NCBI RefSeq assembly: GCF_000013745.1
Contig: NC_007925.1
Coordinates: 3,658,001-3,722,000, forward strand
Length of the DNA: 64,000 nt
Source: Rhodopseudomonas_A palustris_F
GTDB lineage: Bacteria; Pseudomonadota; Alphaproteobacteria; Rhizobiales; Xanthobacteraceae
Direction: 5' to 3'
The notes below the pieces were generated by a model, which searched no databases, was not told the origin of the DNA, and saw only the letters and a program-made list of their open reading frames with translations. How positions within the stretch are numbered: the stretch's first letter is position 1; every line of letters begins with the position of its first letter. A program made the translations under genes and the position numbers. Of this stretch, positions 52,243 through 62,200 are shown piece by piece.

Positions 52243-53694
52243 ATGGCAAACGCCCCTGCGCCGATCTCGCTGGTCTGGTTTCGCGACGACCTGCGATTGT
52301 CCGACCACCCCGCACTCGACGACGCCGGGCGAAGCGGCGCGGCGGTCGTGTGCCTCTACGTGCTCGACGAAGAGAGCGCCGGACTGCGGCCGCTCGGCGG
52401 CGCCGCGCGCTGGTGGCTGGCGCAATCGCTGCGCAGCCTCAGCGCCGACCTCGCCGCGCGCGGCGGCGTGCTGATCCTGCGGCGCGGCCCCGCCGCCCGG
52501 ATCGTCGCCGAGGTCGCGCGCGAGGCCGGCGCCGTTCGCGTCAGTTGGAATGACGTCCCGAACCGGCCCGCCCGCGCCGTTGCCGACGACCTCGCCGCGC
52601 GGCTCGGCGATCTCGGCGTCGCCGCGCAATGCTGCCCCGGCGATCTGTTGGCGGCGCCGGCGACGGTCCGAACGCAGCAAGGCCGCGGCCTCAGGGTGTT
52701 CACGCCGTTCTGGAAACGGGTGCTTGCGCTTGGCGATCCGCCGCAACCGCTAACCGCACCGAAAGCTCTCTGCTCTGTCCCAAGCCTCGCCAGCGACACC
52801 CTCGATGACTGGAAGCTCGAGCCGACCCGGCCGGATTGGGCCGGCGGTTTGCGCGCGCGCTGGCAGCCTGGCGAAGCGGCCGCGCAACGCGGCCTGCAAC
52901 ACTTCCTCCACGGCGCCATCGCGGGCTACGCCACCGAGCGCGACCGCCCCGACCGCGTCGCCACCTCGACGCTGTCGCCGCATCTGCGCTTTGGCGAAAT
53001 CAGTCCGCGGCAGGTCTGGCACGCGGCACGGTTCGCAGCAGCCGAGCGCCCGGCGATTGCCGCCGACGTCGACAAGTTTCTTAGCGAGTTGGGATGGCGG
53101 GAATTCTGCCGGCACCTGCTGTTCGACAACCCGGACCTTGCGACCCGCAACCTGCAGCCGGCGTTCGATCGCTTTCCCTGGACCACCGACCCGATCGCGT
53201 TGCGCGCCTGGCAGCGAGGCCGCACCGGCTATCCCCTTGTCGACGCCGGAATGCGCGAACTCCGGCTCACCGGAGTGATGCACAACCGCGTGCGCATGGT
53301 GGCGGCGTCGTTCCTGGTCAAGCATCTGTTGCTCGACTGGCGCTGCGGCGAAGCCTGGTTCTGGGACACGCTGGTCGATGCCGATCCCGCCAGCAACCCG
53401 GCGAATTGGCAGTGGGTCGCCGGCTGCGGCGCCGATGCCGCACCGTATTTCAGGGTGTTCAATCCGATCCTACAAGGCGAGAGGTTCGATGCCGAGGGCG
53501 ACTATGTTCGCCGCTTCATCCCGGAAATCGCCGGTCTTTCGAACAAGTCGATCCATCAGCCATGGACTGCGACGCCGCTCGAACTCGAAGCCGCCGGCGT
53601 CACGCTCGGTGACACCTATCCGAACCCGATCGTCGATCACCGCGCCGCGCGACAGCGTGCACTTGCCGCATACGCGACTGTGCGAAACAACTGA
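52243..53694 (+). CDS. phrB: Deoxyribodipyrimidine photo-lyase
   Basis: This 483-residue cytosolic FAD-dependent repair enzyme uses light to split cyclobutane pyrimidine dimers. The N-terminal antenna domain begins LVWFRDDLRLSDHPALDDAG. The helical FAD domain has STLSPHLRFGEISPRQVWHA, ELGWREFCRHLLFDNP and the invariant NPANWQWVAGCGADAAPYFR. It is a class I CPD photolyase type by overall pattern. It is divergent from the DUF2177 gene and followed by the histone-like gene. Confidence 0.95.
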   Translation: MANAPAPISLVWFRDDLRLSDHPALDDAGRSGAAVVCLYVLDEESAGLRPLGGAARWWLAQSLRSLSADLAARGGVLILRRGPAARIVAEVAREAGAVRVSWNDVPNRPARAVADDLAARLGDLGVAAQCCPGDLLAAPATVRTQQGRGLRVFTPFWKRVLALGDPPQPLTAPKALCSVPSLASDTLDDWKLEPTRPDWAGGLRARWQPGEAAAQRGLQHFLHGAIAGYATERDRPDRVATSTLSPHLRFGEISPRQVWHAARFAAAERPAIAADVDKFLSELGWREFCRHLLFDNPDLATRNLQPAFDRFPWTTDPIALRAWQRGRTGYPLVDAGMRELRLTGVMHNRVRMVAASFLVKHLLLDWRCGEAWFWDTLVDADPASNPANWQWVAGCGADAAPYFRVFNPILQGERFDAEGDYVRRFIPEIAGLSNKSIHQPWTATPLELEAAGVTLGDTYPNPIVDHRAARQRALAAYATVRNN

Positions 53695-53769
53695 TTGACG
53701 CGCGCCACATCAGCACCATTGCCGCGAATCGGTTATCGTCGCGCTTTCGATAACCCTTGGGGGATGAAG

Positions 53770-54207
53770 ATGAACGACGACAAGCCGATAATCGATCAAG
53801 TAACCGATGCCTTTGGTGAGGCCGCTACGGCCGCAGAGAAGACCGCGAAGAAAGTGGTCAAGCGCGCGCGCAAGGCCGCCAAGAGCGTCGCCAAGAAGGT
53901 GACCAAGGCGACCAAGGCGCCTGCGAAGAAAGCCAAGAAGGGCGCAGCCAAGAAGGCCACCAAGGCGAAGGCCGCCGCGACCGGCAAGAAGGCCAAGAAG
54001 GCCGTGAAGAAAGCCGCCAAGTCGGTCGCCAAGACCGCGAAGAAAACCGCCAAGACAGCCGCCAAGGCGGCGAAGAAGGCCGGCAAGTCGGCGAAGAAGG
54101 CTGTGAAGAAGGCGACCAAGTCGGTCGGCAAGAAGGCCACGAAGAAAGCCGCCAAGAAGACCGCTAAGAAGACCGCACCGAAGAAGGCCAAGAAGTCGAA
54201 GCGCTGA
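53770..54207 (+). CDS. Lysine/alanine-rich histone H1-like protein
   Basis: A 145-residue very basic protein. After a short acidic N-terminus (MNDDKPIIDQVTDAFGEAA) nearly the whole chain is repeats of KKA/AKK units, as in eukaryotic H1 tails and bacterial HC1/HC2-type proteins. It is likely a DNA-binding, compacting protein without a folded core. The ATG at 53770 is chosen because GGGGG lies six bases upstream; one at 53764 is also in frame. The repetitive DNA could mislead assembly. A perfect 19-base-pair hairpin follows. Confidence 0.85.
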   Translation: MNDDKPIIDQVTDAFGEAATAAEKTAKKVVKRARKAAKSVAKKVTKATKAPAKKAKKGAAKKATKAKAAATGKKAKKAVKKAAKSVAKTAKKTAKTAAKAAKKAGKSAKKAVKKATKSVGKKATKKAAKKTAKKTAPKKAKKSKR

Positions 54208-54220
54208 TCGTAAGCGCTTC

Positions 54221-54264
54221 GGTCGGCGGAAGCCTCCAGGCAACTCTGGAGGCTTCCGCCGACC
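54221..54264. terminator. Perfect 19-base-pair hairpin after the histone-like gene
   Basis: Arms 54221-54239 and 54246-54264 are exact reverse complements (core GGCGGAAGCCTCCAG) with a six-base loop. It lies 13 bases past the stop. No T-run follows, so it may terminate by structure alone or be a mobile palindrome. Confidence 0.6.
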
Positions 54265-54472
54265 GGCCCTCGCCGTTGCCCTCGCTCGAAGACGATGGCA
54301 GCCGCGTCGGACGGGCCATAAGGCGAACCGACCATAACAGCCGGACTGCGTCGGAAACCGGGCCGACACCATGGTTCCCCGGGTGATAAGCGTGGTTGTC
54401 ACTGCGAACAGCTGGGCATCGACCGGTGACTGAGGGCTCAACACCTTCGCCCAAAGATCCGCGAGATTTGCG

Positions 54473-54667
54473 ATGGACACATCCGCCCGCGACGAAACCT
54501 TCAAGCTCTATCAGCAGCTCATGGCGAAATGCCCTGACGAGGAGCAGAAACAGCTTCTGCTGGCGCTGATCCGCTGCCTCGCGGTGCAAAACCCTTCAGC
54601 TCCGCCCGAGCGACAGCCGAGAGTTCACCGACGCAAGCCGCGACCGTTCACCGGCGCGGTCGGTTGA
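54473..54667 (+). CDS. Possible small hypothetical protein
   Basis: A 64-residue frame. The first 40 residues (MDTSARDETFKLYQQLMAKC and an LLLALIRCLAVQ helix) look like a genuine amphipathic helical protein; the rest is basic and Pro-rich. The stop overlaps the convergent EamA gene by 20 bases. No family was recognised and there is no clear ribosome site, so this is tentative. Confidence 0.45.
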   Translation: MDTSARDETFKLYQQLMAKCPDEEQKQLLLALIRCLAVQNPSAPPERQPRVHRRKPRPFTGAVG

Positions 54668-55523
54668 CCAGAAACACCGCGGCAGCGCAGGCCACCATGC
54701 CGGCGATCGCCACCGCATCGAGCCGCTCGCCGAACAGCCCATAGGCCATCAGCGCCGTCACCGCCGGCACCAGGTAGAACAGACTGGCCACCGAGGTCGA
54801 CGCGTGACGCCGGATCAGCCAGTACAGAAGTCCGATCGAGCCGATCGACAGCACCACCGCGAGCCAGACCACCGCGGCCACGAACTCCGCGGTCCAATGC
54901 ACCTCGCGGGTCTCGAACAGCCAGGCGCCGACGGCAAAGAGCGTCAACGCCGCCAGATACTGGATGACGTTGCCAGCCCGCCAGTCGATCTTGCTGCAGA
55001 ACCGCTTCTGATACAGCGTTCCGAGCGTGATGCTGACCAGCGAGACGCCGGAGGCGAACCAGCCCCAACCGGCGTCGCCGCTCATCGAGCGATTGTGCAG
55101 GATCATCAGCACGCCGCCGAGCCCGAGCAGCAGTCCGCCCCACTGCAGCGGCGTCACCCGTTCGCCGAGAAACCGGCTCGCCAGCGTCGAGATCAGAATC
55201 GGCTGCAGCCCCGGGATCAGCGCCGACAGCCCGGCGGGGATCGAATGCGCGATCGCGATCGAGGTGCCGGCGAGATAGAAGCCATGAACCAGAAGGCCGG
55301 CGACGACGCTGTGGCCGACGCCCTTGAGATCCGGCCAAACCGGCCGCCCGATCGCCGCGATGATCGCCATCAAGGCGACCACCAGCACCATCCGGATCGC
55401 CAGATAGGTCAGCGGCTCGGCGCCGTTCAGTGCATATTTTGTGCCGACGAAACCGGTACTCCACAGCACCACGAAGATCGCCGGCGCGGCGCGCGCGGCG
55501 AAGTTGTCGATATTTCGTTTCAT
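54648..55523 (-). CDS. DMT-superfamily (EamA) exporter
   Basis: A 291-residue inner-membrane protein with ten predicted helices in two EamA repeats, a drug/metabolite transporter. It starts MKRNIDNFAARAAPAIFVVLWSTG-like and includes GFVGTKYALNGAEPLTYLAIR, typical of the first repeat, and LLGLGGVLMIL before the second. The substrate is unknown. It is divergent from a PhzF gene with 97 bases between; such adjacency sometimes reflects a shared metabolite. Confidence 0.9.
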   Translation of the reverse strand: MKRNIDNFAARAAPAIFVVLWSTGFVGTKYALNGAEPLTYLAIRMVLVVALMAIIAAIGRPVWPDLKGVGHSVVAGLLVHGFYLAGTSIAIAHSIPAGLSALIPGLQPILISTLASRFLGERVTPLQWGGLLLGLGGVLMILHNRSMSGDAGWGWFASGVSLVSITLGTLYQKRFCSKIDWRAGNVIQYLAALTLFAVGAWLFETREVHWTAEFVAAVVWLAVVLSIGSIGLLYWLIRRHASTSVASLFYLVPAVTALMAYGLFGERLDAVAIAGMVACAAAVFLVNRPRR

Positions 55524-55620
55524 TGTCTCCCTGGGCGCCGGATCGTATGTTGTGGAACTACACAATACGATAATCGGTCGGTGCGCAATCGATGCCGCAT
55601 CAGGCGATAGCCAGGAGAAA

Positions 55621-56532
55621 ATGATGCGACTCTCGTTCGAGACCGTAGACGTTTTTACTTCGACGCAGTTCAGCGGCAATCCGCTGGCCGTGGTGCTCGA
55701 TGCCGAAGGCTTGTCGAGCGATCAGATGCAGGCGATCGCCGCCGAATTCAATGTCTCGGAGACCACCTTCGTGTTGCCGCCGAAAGATCCGACGCATACC
55801 GCACAAGTCCGAATCTTCACGCCGCGGCACGAGATGCCGTTCGCCGGGCATCCGAACGTCGGCACCGCGTTCGTGCTGGCGCGCGCCGGCGCCTGCTACG
55901 GCCGGCCGATCGAGGGCGACACCCTCACCTTCGAGGAGCAGGCCGGGCTGGTCCCGGTCGAGGTGTTGCGGGCGGGAGCAACGATCGCCGGAGCCCGGCT
56001 GGCGTCGCCGCAGCCATTGACGATCGGCCCCAAGGTCGCGGCCGAACTGATCGGCTCGGCCTGTTCGTTGTCGTTCGACGACATCGAGACCGGCAACCAC
56101 CAGCCGTGCATCGCCTCCTGCGGGGCGGCGTTCATCTTCGCCGAGCTCACCAACCGCGACGCGTTGGCCGCCGCCGATCCGCGGGTCGATGTGTTCAGCG
56201 ATCAGGTGTCGCGGCAGCCGGCCACCAGCATTCTATTGTACACCCAGGTCGACGACGAAGAGGTCGATATCCGCGCCCGGATGTTCGCGCCGCATCGCGG
56301 AATCTATGAGGACCCGGCCACCGGCAGCGCCAACGTCGCGTTGATCGGGCTGTTGGCGACGTTGCGCGCTGAGCCGGATCTATCGCTGTCCAAGCGCATC
56401 GCGCAAGGCGTCGAGATGGGCCGGCCGAGCCTGCTGCACGCCACCGCCGAGAAGCGGAGCGGTGTGGTCACCGCGACCATGATCGGCGGCTGTTGCGCGC
56501 CGGTGATGAGCGGATCGATCGCCCTGCCCTGA
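55621..56532 (+). CDS. PhzF family epimerase/isomerase
   Basis: A 303-residue cytosolic two-domain protein (diaminopimelate epimerase fold) of the PhzF family. Motifs are DVFTSTQFSGNPLAVVLDA, FNVSETTFVLPP (likely catalytic Glu), PFAGHPNVGTAFVLA and EDPATGSANVAL. Phenazine genes are absent, so it is not PhzF proper; many relatives are isomerases of unknown substrate. Two adjacent ATGs follow AGGAG (three and six bases); the first is listed. Confidence 0.88.
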   Translation: MMRLSFETVDVFTSTQFSGNPLAVVLDAEGLSSDQMQAIAAEFNVSETTFVLPPKDPTHTAQVRIFTPRHEMPFAGHPNVGTAFVLARAGACYGRPIEGDTLTFEEQAGLVPVEVLRAGATIAGARLASPQPLTIGPKVAAELIGSACSLSFDDIETGNHQPCIASCGAAFIFAELTNRDALAAADPRVDVFSDQVSRQPATSILLYTQVDDEEVDIRARMFAPHRGIYEDPATGSANVALIGLLATLRAEPDLSLSKRIAQGVEMGRPSLLHATAEKRSGVVTATMIGGCCAPVMSGSIALP

Positions 56533-56770
56533 CCAATGGCTCACCGCGGCACAGCGACCGCGAGACCGATGGCCTTTGGATTATCTTGCAGGTTGCCGGC
56601 GCGTCAGCAGCCGGCCAGCCGACTCGATCAAATGCCGTCGATCGAATTAACACCAATTTAGCTATCGGGAGCACTGTGCCGCGCTGCATCGTTTCCGTCG
56701 TTTGAATTCGGTCGTCAGGGTCTAAATTGCCCCGGCGCTGCTGCGGCGGCCGCATCACCAGACAAAGGCT

Positions 56771-57949
56771 ATGAGCATTTTCCACGCGCAACCAGAAGCG
56801 GCGCTCCGGCATGCCGAAGCGCCTGCGTCGGAGCACGGCCACGCGCTGGATCCGGCTTTGGAGAAGGATCGCCGGTCGCCGCGCGGCCACGGACATGAGT
56901 ATTGGCTGTTCACCATCACGGTGCTGAACCTGTCGCCGCTGCTGATCGACTGGATCGTGTTGCGGCAGCATTTCTCGTTGGCCCTGCTGTTGCGCCTCGG
57001 CGTGGTTGCGCCGATCGGTATATTCGGGCTGTGGCTCTGCCACTTCACCACGCACACAAGGTTGCAGGCGTGGGCGACGGCTGCGGCCACCCTGGCGCTG
57101 AGCCTGGTCGCCACCGCGCTCGGGCAATACGCCGCCGAGCCTTATGCCACCCGTTACATGATGGCGGCCCAGTTCCTGATTTTCGGCGCCGCCGTGTTCA
57201 CGGCGCTGCCATGGCGTCTGACCAAGTTGATGACGTTGATCGCCGTCGCCGGATTCGCGCTGATCGTATCCAGCGGACTGCGGTGGCCTCCGCTGGACGG
57301 CAACCTCGACCTGGTGGTGTTCTGCCTCACCACCACTGCGATTGCGCTCTACTTGCGACGCCGCAAGGACCTGCAGTTGGCGGAGATCATCAACCTACGG
57401 AAGCTCGATTCCAGCCACGCCAGCGAACTGCGCGACGCCAATCACAAGCTCTCGCTGCTCTCGCACACCGATCCGCTCACCGGCGTATTCAATCGACGCT
57501 ATCTCGACCGCCTGGTCGATCAGCTCGCGATTTCGATCGCGCCCAATGCCGGCTACGGCCTGCTGATGATCGACGTCGACCATTTCAAGTTCTTGAATGA
57601 TCGCTGCGGGCATTTGCATGGCGATCAATGCCTGAGGCTGATCGCCACGGCGATTCAGCGCAGCCTGCGCAGCTCGGACGACGCCGTGATCCGCTATGGC
57701 GGCGAGGAGTTCGCGGTGGTGCTGCCCGATGCCGACCTGTTCGAGACCATGCAGGTCGCCGAGGGCTTGCGCGCCGCCATCGGTGCGTTGCGGATTCCAA
57801 ATCCCGGACTCGGCCCCGAGGCGTTCGTCAGCGTCAGCATCGGCGCTTACAGCGCGACGACAGCGGAGGATGTCACCGATTCGCTGCGCTGCGCCGACCA
57901 GGCGCTGTACTGCGCCAAACAGGCCGGCCGCGACCGCGTGTTCGTCTGA
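56771..57949 (+). CDS. Membrane-bound diguanylate cyclase (GGDEF)
   Basis: A 392-residue inner-membrane enzyme predicted to make cyclic di-GMP. A His/Arg-rich cytosolic start (to about 45) precedes about six membrane helices (45-205), a short coiled region and a GGDEF domain (about 235-392). The GGDEF domain has DPLTGVFNRRYLDRL, IDVDHFKFLND and the active site YGGEEFAVVLPDAD. Just upstream RSSDDAVIRY has one residue more than the normal RxxD-x5 I-site spacing, so product inhibition may be weak or lost. No partner sensor domain is recognised. Confidence 0.9.
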   Translation: MSIFHAQPEAALRHAEAPASEHGHALDPALEKDRRSPRGHGHEYWLFTITVLNLSPLLIDWIVLRQHFSLALLLRLGVVAPIGIFGLWLCHFTTHTRLQAWATAAATLALSLVATALGQYAAEPYATRYMMAAQFLIFGAAVFTALPWRLTKLMTLIAVAGFALIVSSGLRWPPLDGNLDLVVFCLTTTAIALYLRRRKDLQLAEIINLRKLDSSHASELRDANHKLSLLSHTDPLTGVFNRRYLDRLVDQLAISIAPNAGYGLLMIDVDHFKFLNDRCGHLHGDQCLRLIATAIQRSLRSSDDAVIRYGGEEFAVVLPDADLFETMQVAEGLRAAIGALRIPNPGLGPEAFVSVSIGAYSATTAEDVTDSLRCADQALYCAKQAGRDRVFV

Positions 57950-58081
57950 ACTGCATCCAGGGTTCTTTTGCCACCGCGCGATGCGATCTGGACGACACCC
58001 GAGCGCGGCTCGGTCGACGGTCGGCGGCGCTCGGCCGCGGCATGCTGAACACCGCGCCCCGCGGCGTGGGACGCGGGCTAC

Positions 58082-58182
58082 AGCAGGATGATCTTTCTTC
58101 GAACCATCATCCTGCTCTCGGATTTTAATCGATCATGATCGGTTCCGAAACCGGTATCCATCTTGCTGGATCGTGCCCTAGA
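58082..58182. repeat. Dispersed intergenic repeat, copy 2 (reverse orientation)
   Basis: This contains a hairpin (AGCAGGATGAT at 58082-58092 with ATCATCCTGCT at 58106-58116), then ATCATGATC, GGTTTCGG-like and GGTATCCATC, and GGATCGTGCCC. Read in reverse it follows the order of the copy at 18757-18830. It abuts, and slightly overlaps, the stop of the convergent small secreted protein gene. Confidence 0.65.
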
Positions 58183-58627
58183 AATCTTCCGGACAGGGAT
58201 CGACGATCTTCCACAGATCGGTGCCGTTTTTGATCTTCTTCATCTCGGTGGTCAGCCCGCCATTGCGGCTGATCCATTCCTTCACCGGCCGGGGGTAATA
58301 CGACATCAGGTCCGAGGTGCCCTCGTAGCTGGTGACCTTGATGCCGAAGGTGAACGCCTTGTCGTAATAGGCCTGGTGGAACCCGAGGCTGGCGCGCGGC
58401 GTGACGCAGATCTTGTTGCTCGGTACGATGCCGAACACCATGGTGCAGGCCGAATTGCAGATGCCGTCGATGATGACGCGCTCGCGGCGATCCCTGATCC
58501 GCTCGTACTTTGCTTTGTACTCCGTGACATAGCCGCCGTGGTCGCGGGTGATGCGGAGGTCGGCGCGCGCTGATCCGGTGACCAGCACGGCGGGCAGCAG
58601 CAGCAGCAAGAGCGGAGATAAACGCAT
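58178..58627 (-). CDS. Small exported ClpP/crotonase-like protein
   Basis: A 149-residue exported protein. The signal peptide is MRLSPLLLLLLPAVLVTGSARA. The mature part contains VIIDGICNSACTMVFGIVP, a G-x-C-x-S-A-C-T site, followed by CVTPRASLGFHQAYY. This resembles the COG3904 group of periplasmic proteins with a ClpP-like site, where the Ser of SACT is in the nucleophile position and the His of GFH nearby. Whether it is a working protease is unknown. The ATG at 58627 begins the signal peptide. Confidence 0.7.
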   Translation of the reverse strand: MRLSPLLLLLLPAVLVTGSARADLRITRDHGGYVTEYKAKYERIRDRRERVIIDGICNSACTMVFGIVPSNKICVTPRASLGFHQAYYDKAFTFGIKVTSYEGTSDLMSYYPRPVKEWISRNGGLTTEMKKIKNGTDLWKIVDPCPEDF

Positions 58628-58843
58628 GGATCGATTGCAAACCCAGGTTGAACAAGTCGACGTTACGTGGTCCGGCGGCAGCGCACCAGACGGCAAGAGT
58701 CTGGCGTTACTGTGTTAGCATTTCGTTAAGCATGGCAATCTGCCGAAAAAATGCCCAGCCCGTTGAAAAGACGTGGAAAAAAGCAGGCGTCGCGGCGTCC
58801 GGGGGGCTTCCTTTCGCGGCGCGGCCAGGTATGGTGCCGGCGT

Positions 58844-58920
58844 GCGCTCGTAGCTCAGCTGGATAGAGCATCGGATTTCGATTCCGAGGGCCGGGAGTTC
58901 GAATCTCTCCGAGCGCACCA
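58844..58920 (+). tRNA. tRNA-Arg (anticodon TCG)
   Basis: A 77-base cloverleaf with acceptor arms GCGCTCG and CGAGCGC followed by ACCA, D-arm GCTCAGCTGGATAGAGC, anticodon loop TTTCGAT (TCG, reading CGA arginine codons) on a TCGGA/TCCGA stem, and T-loop TTCGAAT. The synthetase gene begins about 330 bases after its 3' end. Confidence 0.96.
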
Positions 58921-59253
58921 GCAATGACTTCTATTGGTATTGGCCATTCCCGGCTCGCCGTTAGCTGCCGCGGGGGTCGCGCGTCACCATGGCGATCTGT
59001 GGCTGCGCCGCGAGCCAGGCTTGAGCGGTGGCAGGCTCCCTGTCCGGCATCAGCCGGCGGGCGATGCTTGCCCCGGCCGGCCACCCAATGCGAGGAAGGT
59101 GATGGACCACATCGCACAATCGTGCCGGTCGCCGCGCCAGGACGCCATCGACGAAGCGCTCCGTGAACTTGCGTCGTCCGCAAAAACTCTATCCAGGCCG
59201 AAACACAACCGATCGAAACCCGGCACTCTTGCGCTTTGGAGAAGCGATACCTG
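58921..59253. other. Gap between tRNA-Arg and the synthetase gene
   Basis: About 333 bases. A 130-codon plus-strand frame crosses it and runs into the synthetase antisense region. It lacks a ribosome site and coherent protein character, so no gene is called. If the synthetase belongs to an island, one attachment boundary would be expected here. Confidence 0.5.
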
Positions 59254-62200
59254 TCAATTGAAGAGGGTCAGGGCGTCGAGATCCTCCTGGCTGAGGTCGA
59301 GCGCCGAGAAGTCACTCGGCGAATAGCGGCGCTCGGAATTGCCCGCCACGGACCGGCAGGCGTCCGCCGCGACAGCGACCGCGTCCAGCAGGCGCTCGAT
59401 GGTCGCGGCCTGATGGCCGGCGCCGAATTCGCAACGCACGATGAGAGCGCCGGCATCCTGCCAGCAATTGAAGGCCAAGCGATGCGGACGAACCGCCCGG
59501 GCGGCGCGCTCGCGGCCCGCCCCCAGCCGGATCAGTGGCAGCCCGGCATGGCCGAACCGGCCGATGTCGCCGAGATAGTTGAAGGACAGTCTTGGCCGCG
59601 GCGCGGCCAGCGGGACAGCGGCAGAGCGTAGCAGTCCGTAACCCATCGACCGCGCCGTCGCCCAGCGCGCGGTGTCTTTCACGGCCAGCAGCCAGCGCGG
59701 CAGGTCGGTGGCGTCCGCCGGTAGCGCCACCGGATAGCGGGTGGTGAACCAGCCGATGCTGCGCGACAGATCGATGTCGGCGTCACCCGGTTCGCGGCCA
59801 TGGCCTTCCAGTTCCAGCTGCACCGCGCGGCCCGCCCAGGTGAATAAAGCGCGGGCGACGATAGCGAGGACGCTCTCGTGCGGCTGGTGGCCGAAGCGTT
59901 CGCTCAGATCGGCAAACAGCGGCCGGCACAGCTCGGCGTCCAGCCGCAATTCGCGGTGTTGCGCGTCGCCTTCAAGATCCTCGGTGTCCGGATGATCGAG
60001 CGGCACCGTCACTGACGTTTCCGCCACCGCCTGCCAATAGGGGCGATCGGCCTCGAAGGCGGCGACCGACGCCGGTTGATGACGGCACCACCACGACCAC
60101 GCGGTGGCGGGTGTCGCCACCGGCCGCGGCGGGTCCGACAGCGCGTTGGCGAGATCGTCCGCCAGGATTGTCCAGGAGACCATGTCGAACACCAGATGAT
60201 GCACAGCCACGACGAGGCGCTTCGCGGCGCCGGTCTCGACAAGGCCTGCGGCGAACTGACGACCCGCAGCGGGGTTGAGCTGCGCTATCAGGCGATCGGC
60301 CATCCGATCCTCGGCGGCCGACGATTCTTCGACGGCAGCTATCTGCTGCTGCAGCAATGCTGACGAGACGGCCGCTGCTTCCACCTGCTGCGCCGGCGGG
60401 TCGCCGTCGCATAGTCGGATGCGCAACGCATCGTGGCGGCGAACGGCCGCTGCGAGAGCCGTGCTCATCGCGTCCGCAGTCACGCCGCAAGGAAGGTCGA
60501 ACACCGCCGTCAGCGCCCAATGGCGGCGGTCGGGCATCTCGATGTCCATGAACCAGCGCTGGATCGGCGTCAGCGGCACCGCCTCCGCAACCGGCCCGCG
60601 ATCTTCCACAGCGTGTGCCGAGACCGGCTGGATGATGCCGGCCAGCGCGCGCGGCGTAGGCGCGGTGAAGATCTGCGTCGGCGACATCAGCCAGCCCGCC
60701 GCCCTCGCCTTGCCGGCGAGCTGGATCGCCATGATGGAATCACCGCCCAGCGTGAAGAAATCATCATCGGGGCCGATGTCTTGCGCCTGGTCTCCAAGGC
60801 CGGAGAACAGCTCTCGCCATAACAACAAAACCGTGGCGAGGACGCCTTCGACGTGAACCGGAGCAGCGACCGCAACGTCACGGGGCGCGGCGAACTGCTG
60901 CATCAGCGCCTTGCGATCCACCTTGCCGTTGGCGGTGAGCGGCAGCGCCGCGACGATGATGAGGCGGGACGGACGATGCGCTTCCGGCAGCCGGTCGATC
61001 AACAGAGTGGTGAGGCTGTCCGCGGTCTGGCCATGCGCGACCACAGCGCCGAGCAGGCGCGCCGCGCCGGCGTCATCGCGTTTGACCAGCACCGCCGCAT
61101 CCGACACGCCCGGGCAGGCGCGCAGCACCGCCGCCACGCCGTTGGGATCGACCCGATGGCCGCGGATTTTTGCCATGTCGTCGTTGCGGCCGAGGAAACG
61201 AACGAGGCCGTCGGCATCGATGCTGCCGAGATCGCCGGTGAGATAGGCGCGCGCGCCGTCGGCGCGGCGAATGAAGCCGGCATCGGCCGCCGGCGCCAGA
61301 TAGCCCAGCGCCACGCCCGCGCCGCTGACGCGGATCTCGCCGGTTTCGCCAACCGGAAGCACCGTGCCGTCGGCATCGACGATCTCCACGACGGCGCCAT
61401 CGAGCGCATGGCCGATCGGCAGGCGGCCATCCGCCAGCGCGTTGGCGAGCGCCGCGGTGACTTCCACCATGGTGCAGCCGATCGTGGTCTCGGTGGGGCC
61501 GTAATGATTGAAGACGCGCAAGCCGGGCCGCAGCGCCGCCAGCCGTTGCACCAATGCAAAGGTGAGCACATCGCCGCCGCAGATCAGCGCGCGCCGCGGC
61601 AGCAACGCGGCGGCGTCCGGATGCGTCATCAGTGCGGCGAGATGGCTGGGGACGATTTTCAGCACGTCGGCCGGCGCCTGCGCCATCCGGGCAATCAAGG
61701 CGGCGGGGTCGCGCGCGGTGGCTGCATCCACGACATTGAGAGTGCCGCCGGAGGCCAAAGCGCCGATCACGCTGGTGTAGCCGAGGTCGGCGGCGAAGGA
61801 GGTGACGATCGCAAATATTAGAGGCGCTGGGATCGCCAGCCGGCGCAGCATGGCCTCCGCATAGCCGTGCAGTCCGCCGCAGGACACCATGACTCCCTTC
61901 GACCGCCCGGTGGAGCCGGAGGTGAATAGGATGTAAGCGAGATCCGAACCGCGGCACGCAACGCGCGGCGGCGCCGTCGCGGCCGGCGCATCGCGGCTCC
62001 AGCCCAGCGTCGGAATCGATGCCGTCTCGCCCTGCGTCGATGCATCCGTCACCAGCACCTTGGCGCCGGATTCGGCGAGCAGCGTGGCGCGGTGGGCGGC
62101 GGGGTGCTCCGGCTCGAGCGGGACGAAGGCGGCGCCGAGTCGGCTGGCGGCCGCCATCGTCACCAATGGACCGGCGCCGCGATGGAGGCAGAAGGCGACG

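Noticed and set aside
58934..59326. 130-codon frame between tRNA-Arg and the synthetase
   Set aside because: No ribosome site, uneven composition, and its end overlaps the synthetase antisense; not supported as a gene.
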